A stretch of 64,000 nucleotides of DNA, taken from contig NZ_AAXW01000005.1 of NCBI RefSeq assembly GCF_000169335.1, forward strand, positions 124,001-188,000, written 5' to 3'. Made by a program: the position numbers and the translations under genes. How positions within the stretch are numbered: the stretch's first letter is position 1; each line of letters starts with the position of its first letter. Origin of the DNA: Crocosphaera chwakensis CCY0110. GTDB lineage: Bacteria; Cyanobacteriota; Cyanobacteriia; Cyanobacteriales; Microcystaceae. The notes beneath the pieces are model-generated. The model saw nothing but the letters and a program-made list of their open reading frames with translations, made no database searches and was not told the origin of the DNA. Of this stretch, positions 7,897-15,446 are shown piece after piece.

Positions 7897-9513
7897 ATGA
7901 GTTCTCATTCTCCTAACTCAATGCAATACAAGAATCTGCCTAACTCAGAAGATTCTGAATATAGCTCTAGCAAAGATCAGAAAAAGGGCATAAAATCTTT
8001 GATAACAAAGCTGATTATCTTGTTGCTGATAATAGGTAGCCTCTATCTTATCTATCGTCAGTTCGCGAGTTCGCGTATTAACCAAAATCAGCGACCCCTA
8101 CCAGTACGGGCAGAACGAACTAATCTGAAAGTGAGTGTGTCTGCTAATGGCACAGTAGAACCGAAAAAGTTAGTTAATGTTAGTCCTAAAAATGCAGGGA
8201 TTCTCAGAGAATTATTTATTGAAGAGGGTGATTATGTCAAAAAAGGACAACTAATCGCCAAGATGGATGATTCTAATTTATTGGGACAATTGATTGAATC
8301 AGAAGGTAAACTAGCAGAAGCGCAAGCAAATTTGAGAAAGTTAATCAATGGTAATCGTTCTCAAGAAATTGCCCAAGCAGAAGCAAAATTAGAACAATTA
8401 GAAGCAAATCTCAAGAAGCTAATCACAGGGAATCGTTCTCAGGAAATTGCTCAAGCACAAGCAAGACTAATTAATGCTCAAGCAACCTTTGAACAAGCAG
8501 AAGATGAATTTAAACGTGATGAGATTCTTTTTAAGGAAGGGGCGATTTCTCAACTCACCTTAAATGAACAACGTGCCATCCGCGATAGTGCTAAAGCAGA
8601 GGTAACCGAGGCCGAAGAGGAGTTATCGTTAATGAACGAAGGAACCAGACAAGAAGACATAGAGGAAGCTCGTGCCGAGGTTAAAGCACAAACAGAAGCC
8701 TTATCCCTATTAGAAGAAGGAACTAGAGAAGAAGAAATTGCTCAAGCCCGTGCCGAGGTTCAATCAACAAAAGGATCACTACAAACCATTAAGACTGAGA
8801 TTGAAGACACGATGATTCGGGCCCCTTTTAATGGCATCATCTCAAGTAAATATGCCGATCCTGGGGCATTTGTAACACCCATGACCTCAGGAAGTGCCGT
8901 TTCTTCAGCTACCTCAACCTCAATTTTATCCCTAGCATCTGAAAATGAAATTTTGACCAATGTATCAGAAAATAATATTGCTAAAATCAAGGTAGGGCAA
9001 GCCGTTGGAATCGAAGCAGATGCTTTTCCTGGGATTATTTTTGAGGGAAAAGTCTCACAGATTGCTCCCCAAGCAACCGTACAACAAAATGTCACCAGTT
9101 TTGAGGTAAAAGTTGACCTAAGTCAAGAAGCTCAGCAACAGTTGCGTTCAGGAATGAACGTCTCTGTCGAATTTTATATAGACGAATTAAACAATGTTTT
9201 AACGGTTCCAACCATTGCAGTGACACGCAAAGATAATACCACTGGGGTTTTTATTGTCGGACTCGATCACGCACCTGAATTTCTTCCTATCGTTATCGGC
9301 GCGAGTTCTGATAGTTTGACTGAAGTTAAAAGTGGACTCGATGGCAGCGAACACATTCTAACAGAAGCCCCTCCATCTGATGCACCACCTAAAGCTGGTT
9401 TTTCTCTGAGAGACTTATTTAGAGGCGGTTCTAATCAGGGTCCTCCGGGGGGTGGTCCTCCTGGGGGCGGTCCTCCTGGTAGTGGTCCCCCTGGTGGTGG
9501 TCCTCCTCAATAA
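7897..9513 (+). CDS. HlyD/MacA-type periplasmic adaptor of an ABC exporter
   Basis: The 538-residue protein has one N-terminal membrane anchor (about residues 33-52). A biotinyl-lipoyl half domain follows (VNVSPKNAGILRELFIEEGD). A long coiled-coil hairpin contains two near-identical tandem units (about 148-195: LINGNRSQEIAQAEAKLEQL, then LITGNRSQEIAQAQARL) and a second pair built on EGTRQEDIEEARAEV. The return lipoyl strand (IRAPFNGIISSKYADPG) and a beta-barrel complete the fold. The last 30 residues are a collagen-like tail of GPPGGGPPGGG type, an unusual addition. It is the first gene of a MacAB-like set with the permease and ATPase that follow. Confidence 0.88.
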   Translation: MSSHSPNSMQYKNLPNSEDSEYSSSKDQKKGIKSLITKLIILLLIIGSLYLIYRQFASSRINQNQRPLPVRAERTNLKVSVSANGTVEPKKLVNVSPKNAGILRELFIEEGDYVKKGQLIAKMDDSNLLGQLIESEGKLAEAQANLRKLINGNRSQEIAQAEAKLEQLEANLKKLITGNRSQEIAQAQARLINAQATFEQAEDEFKRDEILFKEGAISQLTLNEQRAIRDSAKAEVTEAEEELSLMNEGTRQEDIEEARAEVKAQTEALSLLEEGTREEEIAQARAEVQSTKGSLQTIKTEIEDTMIRAPFNGIISSKYADPGAFVTPMTSGSAVSSATSTSILSLASENEILTNVSENNIAKIKVGQAVGIEADAFPGIIFEGKVSQIAPQATVQQNVTSFEVKVDLSQEAQQQLRSGMNVSVEFYIDELNNVLTVPTIAVTRKDNTTGVFIVGLDHAPEFLPIVIGASSDSLTEVKSGLDGSEHILTEAPPSDAPPKAGFSLRDLFRGGSNQGPPGGGPPGGGPPGSGPPGGGPPQ

Positions 9514-9613
9514 AAAATTGATCGACTTTTTAGCAAGATTATGATCGCCAATAAACAATCCTCTTCCTTCCCGTAAGGTAACAGTAATGCTGTCAGCCAA
9601 AAACATAAGCTAT

Positions 9614-9689
9614 GCTGACATCTTGTACCAGTACAAGAAAACTTAACAATCAAAATTTAGCTAGTTTTATCGAAGGTGCAAAATATCAG
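9614..9689. repeat. MITE-like inverted repeat, family B, copy 1
   Basis: The left end reads GCTGACATCTTGTACC (from 9614). The right end reads TATCGAAGGTGCAAAATATC (to about 9689), the approximate inverted complement. It shares the inner block CCAGTACAAGAAAACTTAA with copy 3 (53386-53528). The element lies directly against the start codon of the permease gene, and the GAAGG of its right end may serve as part of the ribosome-binding region. Confidence 0.55.
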
Positions 9690-9690
9690 T

Positions 9691-10947
9691 ATGAATAACT
9701 ATCATCCTCATCCAGTTCCTATTCCTGAGATTTTGTCCATGGCCATTACGGCTTTATTAAGCAACAAACTACGGACTTTATTAACAATGTTAGGGGTAAT
9801 TATCGGTATTGCTTCTGTCATTGCCATTACCTCCGTAGGACAGGGCGTTCAAAAAGCCACAGAACAAGAAATTCAGTCTTTAGGAACAAATGTTTTACAA
9901 ATCTTTCCAGGACAAGCGCGAACTGGAGGAATCAGTCAAGGTCTAGGATCAACAAGTACCTTAATCAAAGAGGATGCTCAAGTTATTCAAAAGCAAGTTT
10001 CATCTGCTCAAGTCGTTTCGGCCTATTTACAACGTCCAGGACAAATTGTTTATCAACAAGATAATCATGGGACTAATATTGTGGGCATCGATTCTAATTA
10101 CTTAGAAGCGAGAAACACCAAACTCACTCGTGGACGTTTTTTTACTCAGGAAGAATTAGATAGTGCAACCCCTGTAACTATTCTAGGGAATACAGTTTTA
10201 AATGAACTATTTGGGGAAGATAGCCAACCCTTAGGGCAAAAAATTCGCATTGAAGGTAATATTTATGAAATCATTGGCGTATTTGAGAAAAAAGGCTCTG
10301 AAGGCTCCATCGACCGAGACGATCAGGTTTTTATTCCTTTGAGTAATATGTCCTCTCGCATCTTCGGAAATAACTCTCTGAGTGGCACCGCAGTTAATGG
10401 GATTTATGTCAAAGTTAGGGATGAAAAGCGAATGGAGGAAGCAGAATTTCAAATAACTAATCTTTTAAGATCACGACATAATCTTTCTGCTTCTCAAGAT
10501 GATGATTTTAGTATTCGTAATCAAACCGATGTAGTTAATACGTTTACGAGTATTGTAGGACTCCTCACTGTGATGGTAGCTGCGATCGCTGGAATTTCTT
10601 TAGTGGTTGGAGGAATTGGTATTGCTAATATCATGTTAGTTTCAGTTGTAGAAAGAACAAGAGAAATTGGTATCAGAAAAGCAGTCGGAGCGACTAATTC
10701 AGCTATATTACAGCAGTTTTTAGCTGAATCAGTCTTGATTTCTCAAACAGGAGGAATCATTGGCATGGTCACCGGAATTATCATTGCTTTGGCTGCAGCA
10801 AATATTTTTGAGTTCCCCTTTATTGTTTCCTTTGCTTCGGTTATTGGTAGTGTTGGACTCTCTTTGATTGTTGGTTTATTGGCAGGTGTGATCCCCGCCC
10901 GTAATGCTGCTAAATTAGAGCCGATTAATGCTTTAAGACGTGAATAA
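9691..10947 (+). CDS. MacB-like ABC transporter permease
   Basis: The 418-residue protein has the MacB architecture. TM1 is at about residues 20-45 (ALLSNKLRTLLTMLGVIIGI), then a periplasmic MacB_PCD domain, then three C-terminal membrane segments (about 285-310, 340-365, 375-400). The FtsX signature VVERTREIGIRKAVGAT is followed by the ending PARNAAKLEPINALR. It works with the adaptor before it and the ATPase after it, with only 3 bp to the latter. I place the start at ATG 9691. A GTG at 9676 in frame lies inside a MITE-like repeat and is less likely. Substrate unknown; relatives export macrolides, lipids or peptides. Confidence 0.92.
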   Translation: MNNYHPHPVPIPEILSMAITALLSNKLRTLLTMLGVIIGIASVIAITSVGQGVQKATEQEIQSLGTNVLQIFPGQARTGGISQGLGSTSTLIKEDAQVIQKQVSSAQVVSAYLQRPGQIVYQQDNHGTNIVGIDSNYLEARNTKLTRGRFFTQEELDSATPVTILGNTVLNELFGEDSQPLGQKIRIEGNIYEIIGVFEKKGSEGSIDRDDQVFIPLSNMSSRIFGNNSLSGTAVNGIYVKVRDEKRMEEAEFQITNLLRSRHNLSASQDDDFSIRNQTDVVNTFTSIVGLLTVMVAAIAGISLVVGGIGIANIMLVSVVERTREIGIRKAVGATNSAILQQFLAESVLISQTGGIIGMVTGIIIALAAANIFEFPFIVSFASVIGSVGLSLIVGLLAGVIPARNAAKLEPINALRRE

Positions 10948-10950
10948 TCG

Positions 10951-11610
10951 ATGATTTTTTTACAGAGAATTACTAAAATTTATCGTTTAGGTCAAGTTAA
11001 TGTACCCGTACTAAAGGGAATCGACTTACAAATCGAACAGGGGGAATATATTGCCATCATGGGGGCATCAGGTTCAGGAAAATCAACCCTCATGAATATA
11101 ATGGGTTGTCTTGACCGCGCCACTAGCGGACAATATTATTTTGATGGAACAAACTTAACCTCTTTAAGCAATGATGCTTTAGCCTATATTCGTAACCAGC
11201 GTATTGGTTTCGTTTTTCAACAGTTTAACCTTTTACCTCGTTGTACTGCTTTAGAAAATGTCATGCTTCCTATGATTTACGCTAACATACCTAAATCAAA
11301 ACGTCGTCGAAGGGCAACAGAAGTTCTTTCCCTCGTTGGTTTAGGGGATTATTTATTTAACCGTCCTAATCAACTGTCAGGGGGACAACAACAGAGAGTT
11401 GCGATCGCCCGCGCTTTGGTGAATCGACCTAGTATCGTCCTCGCCGATGAACCCACTGGAGCATTAGATACAGAAACGTCTCAAGATTTAATGAATTTAC
11501 TGACGGAGCTAAATCAACAAGGTATGACAATTGTCATTGTTACTCATGACTCAGATATTGCTTCACAAACCCAACGAGTCATAAGATTTAAAGATGGCAT
11601 GATTCAATAG
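10951..11610 (+). CDS. MacB/LolD-type ABC transporter ATP-binding protein
   Basis: The 219-residue ATPase shows Walker A GASGSGKSTLMN (about residues 36-47), the Q-loop FVFQQFNLLPR, the signature LSGGQQQRVAIARAL (about 140-154), Walker B IVLADEPTGALD and the switch histidine in IVIVTHD. This is the LolD/MacB subclass, which pairs with FtsX-like permeases. It starts 3 bp after the permease stop, so the three genes 7897-11610 form one operon encoding a tripartite exporter. The outer-membrane partner (TolC-like) is not in the window. Confidence 0.95.
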   Translation: MIFLQRITKIYRLGQVNVPVLKGIDLQIEQGEYIAIMGASGSGKSTLMNIMGCLDRATSGQYYFDGTNLTSLSNDALAYIRNQRIGFVFQQFNLLPRCTALENVMLPMIYANIPKSKRRRRATEVLSLVGLGDYLFNRPNQLSGGQQQRVAIARALVNRPSIVLADEPTGALDTETSQDLMNLLTELNQQGMTIVIVTHDSDIASQTQRVIRFKDGMIQ

Positions 11611-11715
11611 ACTTGTTGCAACAATTTTCAGTCTTCTTAAAAGATTGTAAGAGTGCTAAAAAGTAGAACTGTAGCATGATAGGTTGAGCTTACAAGCATA
11701 AGGGAAACCTAAACA

Positions 11716-14625
11716 ATGGCTGATCTCCTCATCTACTTTAAGCGTCCTTCTTCATGGGAACCAAGCATTAATCTTTATTATTGGGATACCAGTCCCTCTT
11801 CTAACTCGGTATCTTGGCCAGGAGTTTCTATGACAGCAGATGGCGATGACTGGTATAGCTATCGCCTTTCAGGAGTAGATAAGGCCAGTTTAATCTTTAA
11901 TGATGGTCAAGGAAAACAAACTAGAGACTTGCAACGAGAGGGAAACGGTTGGTATTTCAACAATCAATGGTATGGTCGTAACCCTGAAACCGCTATAACT
12001 CCCCTTGTGGTTCATTTCAAAAGACCTACTTCCTGGCAAAAGACCATTTATATTTACTATTGGAATACCAGTCCCTCTTCTAACTCAGTATCGTGGCCAG
12101 GGGTTTCCATGACAGCAGATGGAAATGACTGGTACAGCTATCGTTTCTCAGAAGTAGATACGGCTAATATTATCTTTAACGATGGGACTTGGAGACAAAC
12201 CGATAACCTAAGTAGGAATAGAGAAGGGTGGTTTTTTAAGGATAACTGGTACGACCAAAACCCCCAACGGCCTGCTATTCCCGTTATTACCGCTATGCCA
12301 AAAGGGGCAATCTATCAAGAGTCACAGCGTGTTACCCTTTCTAGTAACAATGAAGACGATGCTATCTACTATACAACCGATGGCACAGCACCCAGTGTTC
12401 AATCTAACCTCTATCAGCAACCCATTCTGATAGAAACTAGCACGACTTTGCGTTGTATTGGACGTAACGCATTAGGAGAAATGGGAGCTATTTTTGAATT
12501 TATTTATACTATTGATCCTAACGCAGACTTCAGAAAACCTACCATTACAGCGAGTCAAAACTCTGGGAACTATCAAGAAGCGATCACTCCTCGTTTTACT
12601 ATTACCGATCCCCGTGAAACCCCGATTATCGCTTACTATACCAACGATGGCACAGCACCCACAACCAACAGTAATATTTATGTTCAAGGAAAGGCTATCA
12701 ATGGCTTAACGGGGCCAAAAATACGCTTAGATAAGACGACTAATGTAAGATTTTTGATCATCGATGGTGCAGGGAATGAAACCTATGCAGACTTCTACTA
12801 CAATGTGGGAGATAAGGTAGAAGAGGGAGACTTTCGAGCAGAAACCATCTATTTTCTCATTACCACTCGATTTTATGATGGTGATCCCAGTAATAACTTT
12901 TTCTGTCGCGATCGCATTAAGTTTAACGCAGCAGGGGAAGCAGAAGATCCTCACTGGAGAGGGGACTTTAAAGGGTTAATTCAAAAATTAGACTATATCA
13001 AAGACTTAGGGTTTACCGCTATTTGGATCACCCCTCCTATCGAAAATAGAAGCGGTTTAGACTATCATGGCTATCACGGTTATGACTGGACAAAGATCGA
13101 TCCCCGTTTAGAGTCTCCTGACGCAACCTATCAAGATTTAATCAACGAAGCACACGCTAGAGGCATAAAAATCATACAAGATGTGGTGGTTAACCATTCC
13201 TGTCAATACGGTATCAGGGGGAAAGTTTGGATCGATCATCTCCCGATTAAATATTTTGTCCCCCAAGGATCACAACAAGGACAAGTTAATTATGGACCCT
13301 ATCAAGGCAACTTAGGCAACTATAAAAACGAGTTTAGAGAAGATAATGATAACCCGGTGGCCCCTGACTGGTTTAAAGAAAGACAAACCTCTGATCCCGA
13401 AGGAGTCGTCCCTTTAGTCGATCCATTAACAGGGGAAACCGTTCCCAAAGAAGGCTATAACCCCAACCGCTTTTTTGGTATTGATGCCAATAATCTCGAT
13501 CCTGAATGGTATCATCAAGACGGGTTTATGGCTGGAGGAGACTGGGAAAATGTTTCGATCCAAACCAAACATTTAGCCGGAGATACCATCGACTTAGCTA
13601 CGAGACGAGACAATGTTAAAGACTACCTCATCAATGCCATTTGTCGCTATTTAGATATGGGAGTGGACGCGCTACGCATCGATACGGTTAAGCACGTTGA
13701 ACGCAATAATTTACTCGAATATATCAATGCTTGGAAAACCCATAAACCGGGTTTATTCGTTTTTGGGGAAAACCTGGTTAAAGGGACTGGATGGGGTGAT
13801 TTATTTGGAGATGATAATGCACCCTCTTTTTTACGACCTTGGTGGTACACTCGTTTAGGAGACGATCCCAAAGATCCCAAATCTGGGGGTGACTCTGGTT
13901 TCTCGGTGTTAGATTTTTCTTTGTTTTCTACCTTTCGGGATAACGTCAGTCGGGGGAGTTTTAGTGGTATTGGGGCTATTTTAGCTAATGATTGGGTTTA
14001 TGGGGATGCAACCACTTTAGTCACCTTCCTACAAAATCATGATGTGGGGCCTGATAATGATTTTCGCTTTCGCTTCCAAGGCAATACAGAATGGGCTGCT
14101 GCTGCTTATAATTTATTGTGGACGATTAGAGGTATTCCTTGCCTCTATTTTGGGGAAGAAATCGAATTTATGAAAGGAAAACCCCAGGATATTATCGGCA
14201 ATGATGATACATTAGATGAAACGGGAAGGGCTTATTATGGTCCCCATCTTGAAGAAGATACCATCCAAACCACCCAAAGTCATCCTCTCTATCAACATAT
14301 TAAACGCTTAAACCTCATTCGTCGTCGTATTCCTGCTTTACAAAAAGGGGCCATGAGTCAGGTGAATGAGTGGGGAAGTGGCATCAGTTTCATCAGAGAA
14401 GATCAACCAAGTAATAGTTATGTTGCCGTTGGTTTAACCATTGGTAGCGAACAACAAATTACCCTTAATAATGTGAAAAATGGGTCTTATGCTGACGCAG
14501 TAACCGACAATAAGATCGATGTAAATAATAATACCCTTTCTTTTCTGGTTAAGGCCAATTCAGCCGGTATTTATGTGTTAAATGGAGAGGGAAAAATCGG
14601 AGAAAATGGGTCTTATTTAACCTGA
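11716..14625 (+). CDS. GH13 alpha-amylase with two N-terminal starch-binding modules
   Basis: The 969-residue protein has two tandem CBM26-like modules (about residues 1-90 and 94-186) that share a near-identical block (YYWDTSPSSNSVSWPGVSM and YYWNTSPSSNSVSWPGVSM). Two Fn3/chitobiase-type beta modules follow (about 192-270 and 275-365), each with the Y-Y-T-x-D-G-T-A-P motif. The GH13 barrel comes next: KIIQDVVVNHS, DALRIDTVKH (nucleophile Asp656), FGENLVKG (acid/base Glu685) and QNHDVG (Asp776). There is no signal peptide, so it is probably cytoplasmic and acts on stored alpha-glucan. Crocosphaera-type cyanobacteria are known to store semi-amylopectin, which fits. The gene has no obvious operon partner. 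Confidence 0.92.
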   Translation: MADLLIYFKRPSSWEPSINLYYWDTSPSSNSVSWPGVSMTADGDDWYSYRLSGVDKASLIFNDGQGKQTRDLQREGNGWYFNNQWYGRNPETAITPLVVHFKRPTSWQKTIYIYYWNTSPSSNSVSWPGVSMTADGNDWYSYRFSEVDTANIIFNDGTWRQTDNLSRNREGWFFKDNWYDQNPQRPAIPVITAMPKGAIYQESQRVTLSSNNEDDAIYYTTDGTAPSVQSNLYQQPILIETSTTLRCIGRNALGEMGAIFEFIYTIDPNADFRKPTITASQNSGNYQEAITPRFTITDPRETPIIAYYTNDGTAPTTNSNIYVQGKAINGLTGPKIRLDKTTNVRFLIIDGAGNETYADFYYNVGDKVEEGDFRAETIYFLITTRFYDGDPSNNFFCRDRIKFNAAGEAEDPHWRGDFKGLIQKLDYIKDLGFTAIWITPPIENRSGLDYHGYHGYDWTKIDPRLESPDATYQDLINEAHARGIKIIQDVVVNHSCQYGIRGKVWIDHLPIKYFVPQGSQQGQVNYGPYQGNLGNYKNEFREDNDNPVAPDWFKERQTSDPEGVVPLVDPLTGETVPKEGYNPNRFFGIDANNLDPEWYHQDGFMAGGDWENVSIQTKHLAGDTIDLATRRDNVKDYLINAICRYLDMGVDALRIDTVKHVERNNLLEYINAWKTHKPGLFVFGENLVKGTGWGDLFGDDNAPSFLRPWWYTRLGDDPKDPKSGGDSGFSVLDFSLFSTFRDNVSRGSFSGIGAILANDWVYGDATTLVTFLQNHDVGPDNDFRFRFQGNTEWAAAAYNLLWTIRGIPCLYFGEEIEFMKGKPQDIIGNDDTLDETGRAYYGPHLEEDTIQTTQSHPLYQHIKRLNLIRRRIPALQKGAMSQVNEWGSGISFIREDQPSNSYVAVGLTIGSEQQITLNNVKNGSYADAVTDNKIDVNNNTLSFLVKANSAGIYVLNGEGKIGENGSYLT

Positions 14626-14643
14626 GTTCGTTTTTCTTGATAG

Positions 14644-14652
14644 TGGTATAAT
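14644..14652 (+). promoter_or_regulatory. extended -10 promoter element upstream of the DUF5132 gene
   Basis: TGGTATAAT (TGn followed by a consensus TATAAT at 14647-14652) lies 80 bp before the DUF5132 start. The -35 region is weak, as is usual for extended -10 promoters. A GAGGAAAAGA ribosome-binding stretch precedes the ATG at 14733. Confidence 0.5.
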
Positions 14653-14732
14653 ACAAGTGATGGAGGGCTTAGAGAATCCAACCCAGTCCTAAGTGTTTCG
14701 CCAGTTGCTAATTAATTGATGAGGAAAAGAAA

Positions 14733-15020
14733 ATGTTAGAAACCCTAAAAAAAGTCTATCGTGATAATCCTAATCGAACCATAGCCATTGGACTGGGAGC
14801 TTTAGTTGTTACTCCTGTGGTTCTCCCTTTACTCAAACCTGCAGCCAAAGCTACCGTTAAAACTGGTGTTATTCTCTACGAAAAGACTAAAGGAACCTTC
14901 GCAGAAGCAGGGGAATTAATGGCTGATCTCGTGGCAGAAGCCAAAGCAGAAGTGATCGCAGAACAAGCTGAAAAAGCTTCTCTTCTAGCTTCTACTTCTG
15001 AAGGCCATAACGAAACCTGA
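14733..15020 (+). CDS. DUF5132-type small membrane protein
   Basis: The 95-residue product has a short charged start (LETLKKVYRDNPNRT) and a hydrophobic, small-residue-rich segment (IAIGLGALVVTPVVLPLL, about residues 17-34). The amphipathic basic stretch KPAAKATVKTGVILYEKTKG follows, then an acidic/alanine-rich tail. The pattern matches DUF5132, which in cyanobacteria is often found next to P1B-type metal ATPases, as here on the opposite strand. Function unknown; a membrane-associated accessory factor is plausible. A good ribosome-binding site supports the start. Confidence 0.65.
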   Translation: MLETLKKVYRDNPNRTIAIGLGALVVTPVVLPLLKPAAKATVKTGVILYEKTKGTFAEAGELMADLVAEAKAEVIAEQAEKASLLASTSEGHNET

Positions 15021-15031
15021 ATAAAATGAGT

Positions 15032-15106
15032 TATAGTGCTACGCACAAGGCAAGAGGCAAGAGGCAAAAGTAAGTTAATATCTTACCCTTTATGCGTAGT
15101 GCTATA
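15032..15106. repeat. MITE-like inverted repeat, family A, copy 2
   Basis: The left end ATAGTGCTACGCAC and right end TGCGTAGTGCTAT are inverted complements with one mismatch. The centre contains AGGCAAGAGGCAAGAGGCAAA, a short direct repeat. It is about 75 bp and lies between two convergent DUF5132 genes. Confidence 0.65.
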
Positions 15107-15128
15107 GAAGTTAGAAATTCAATTTATA

Positions 15129-15151
15129 AACAGAGGCCAGCGGCCTCTGTT
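15129..15151. terminator. bidirectional hairpin between convergent DUF5132 genes
   Basis: A perfect 10-bp stem AACAGAGGCC/GGCCTCTGTT with a 3-base loop lies 11 bp past the end of the minus-strand DUF5132 gene. The T-tracts on either side are short, so it may act in both directions. Confidence 0.65.
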
Positions 15152-15162
15152 CAATTATGCTT

Positions 15163-15429
15163 CTATTGCTTAGTTGAAGAATTAGAAAAAGTTTTGAGAG
15201 GCTTTTTAGAGGTAGTTTCTAACTTTTGAGGGGAAAGGGATAATCCTGTTTTAATAATGGACTTGAGAACCGGCCGTCCAAATTTAACGGCCGCAGGCAG
15301 GGCAATGGTTCCGACTAAAATGGCACCTAACCCTAACACCCCAGAAGAATCACCTTTTTGATGATGATCTTCGATAATTTCTTTAACATGAAAGGTTAAG
15401 ACGGATTTATCCCAGTGTATCGGTGACAT
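15163..15429 (-). CDS. second DUF5132-like small membrane protein
   Basis: The 88-residue product has a polar N-terminus (SPIHWDKSVLTFHVKEII), then the hydrophobic stretch GVLGLGAILVGTIALPAAVK (about residues 30-49). A basic segment GRPVLKSIIKTGLSL follows, then a lysine/serine/threonine-rich tail. The core resembles the DUF5132 protein at 14733-15020 (small residues, a proline, then K-x-x-x-K-T-G), so the two are probably paralogues. It ends the minus-strand set ATPase-DUF5132, 17 bp after the ATPase, and is likely cotranscribed. Confidence 0.6.
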   Translation of the reverse strand: MSPIHWDKSVLTFHVKEIIEDHHQKGDSSGVLGLGAILVGTIALPAAVKFGRPVLKSIIKTGLSLSPQKLETTSKKPLKTFSNSSTKQ

Positions 15430-15446
15430 GATGTCGATCTCCTATG

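Noticed and set aside
9421..9512. CRISPR-like tandem repeat in the GPP-coding stretch
   Set aside because: The repeats are contiguous short codon repeats without spacers; no CRISPR array or cas gene was found anywhere in the window.
9415..9606. arginine/threonine-rich reading frame on the minus strand
   Set aside because: It is the antisense of the GPP-repeat tail of the adaptor gene; composition is a by-product of that repeat.
9676..9690. GTG start for the MacB-like permease
   Set aside because: It lies within the MITE-like right end, adds only MQNIS, and the ATG at 9691 begins the conserved protein just as well.
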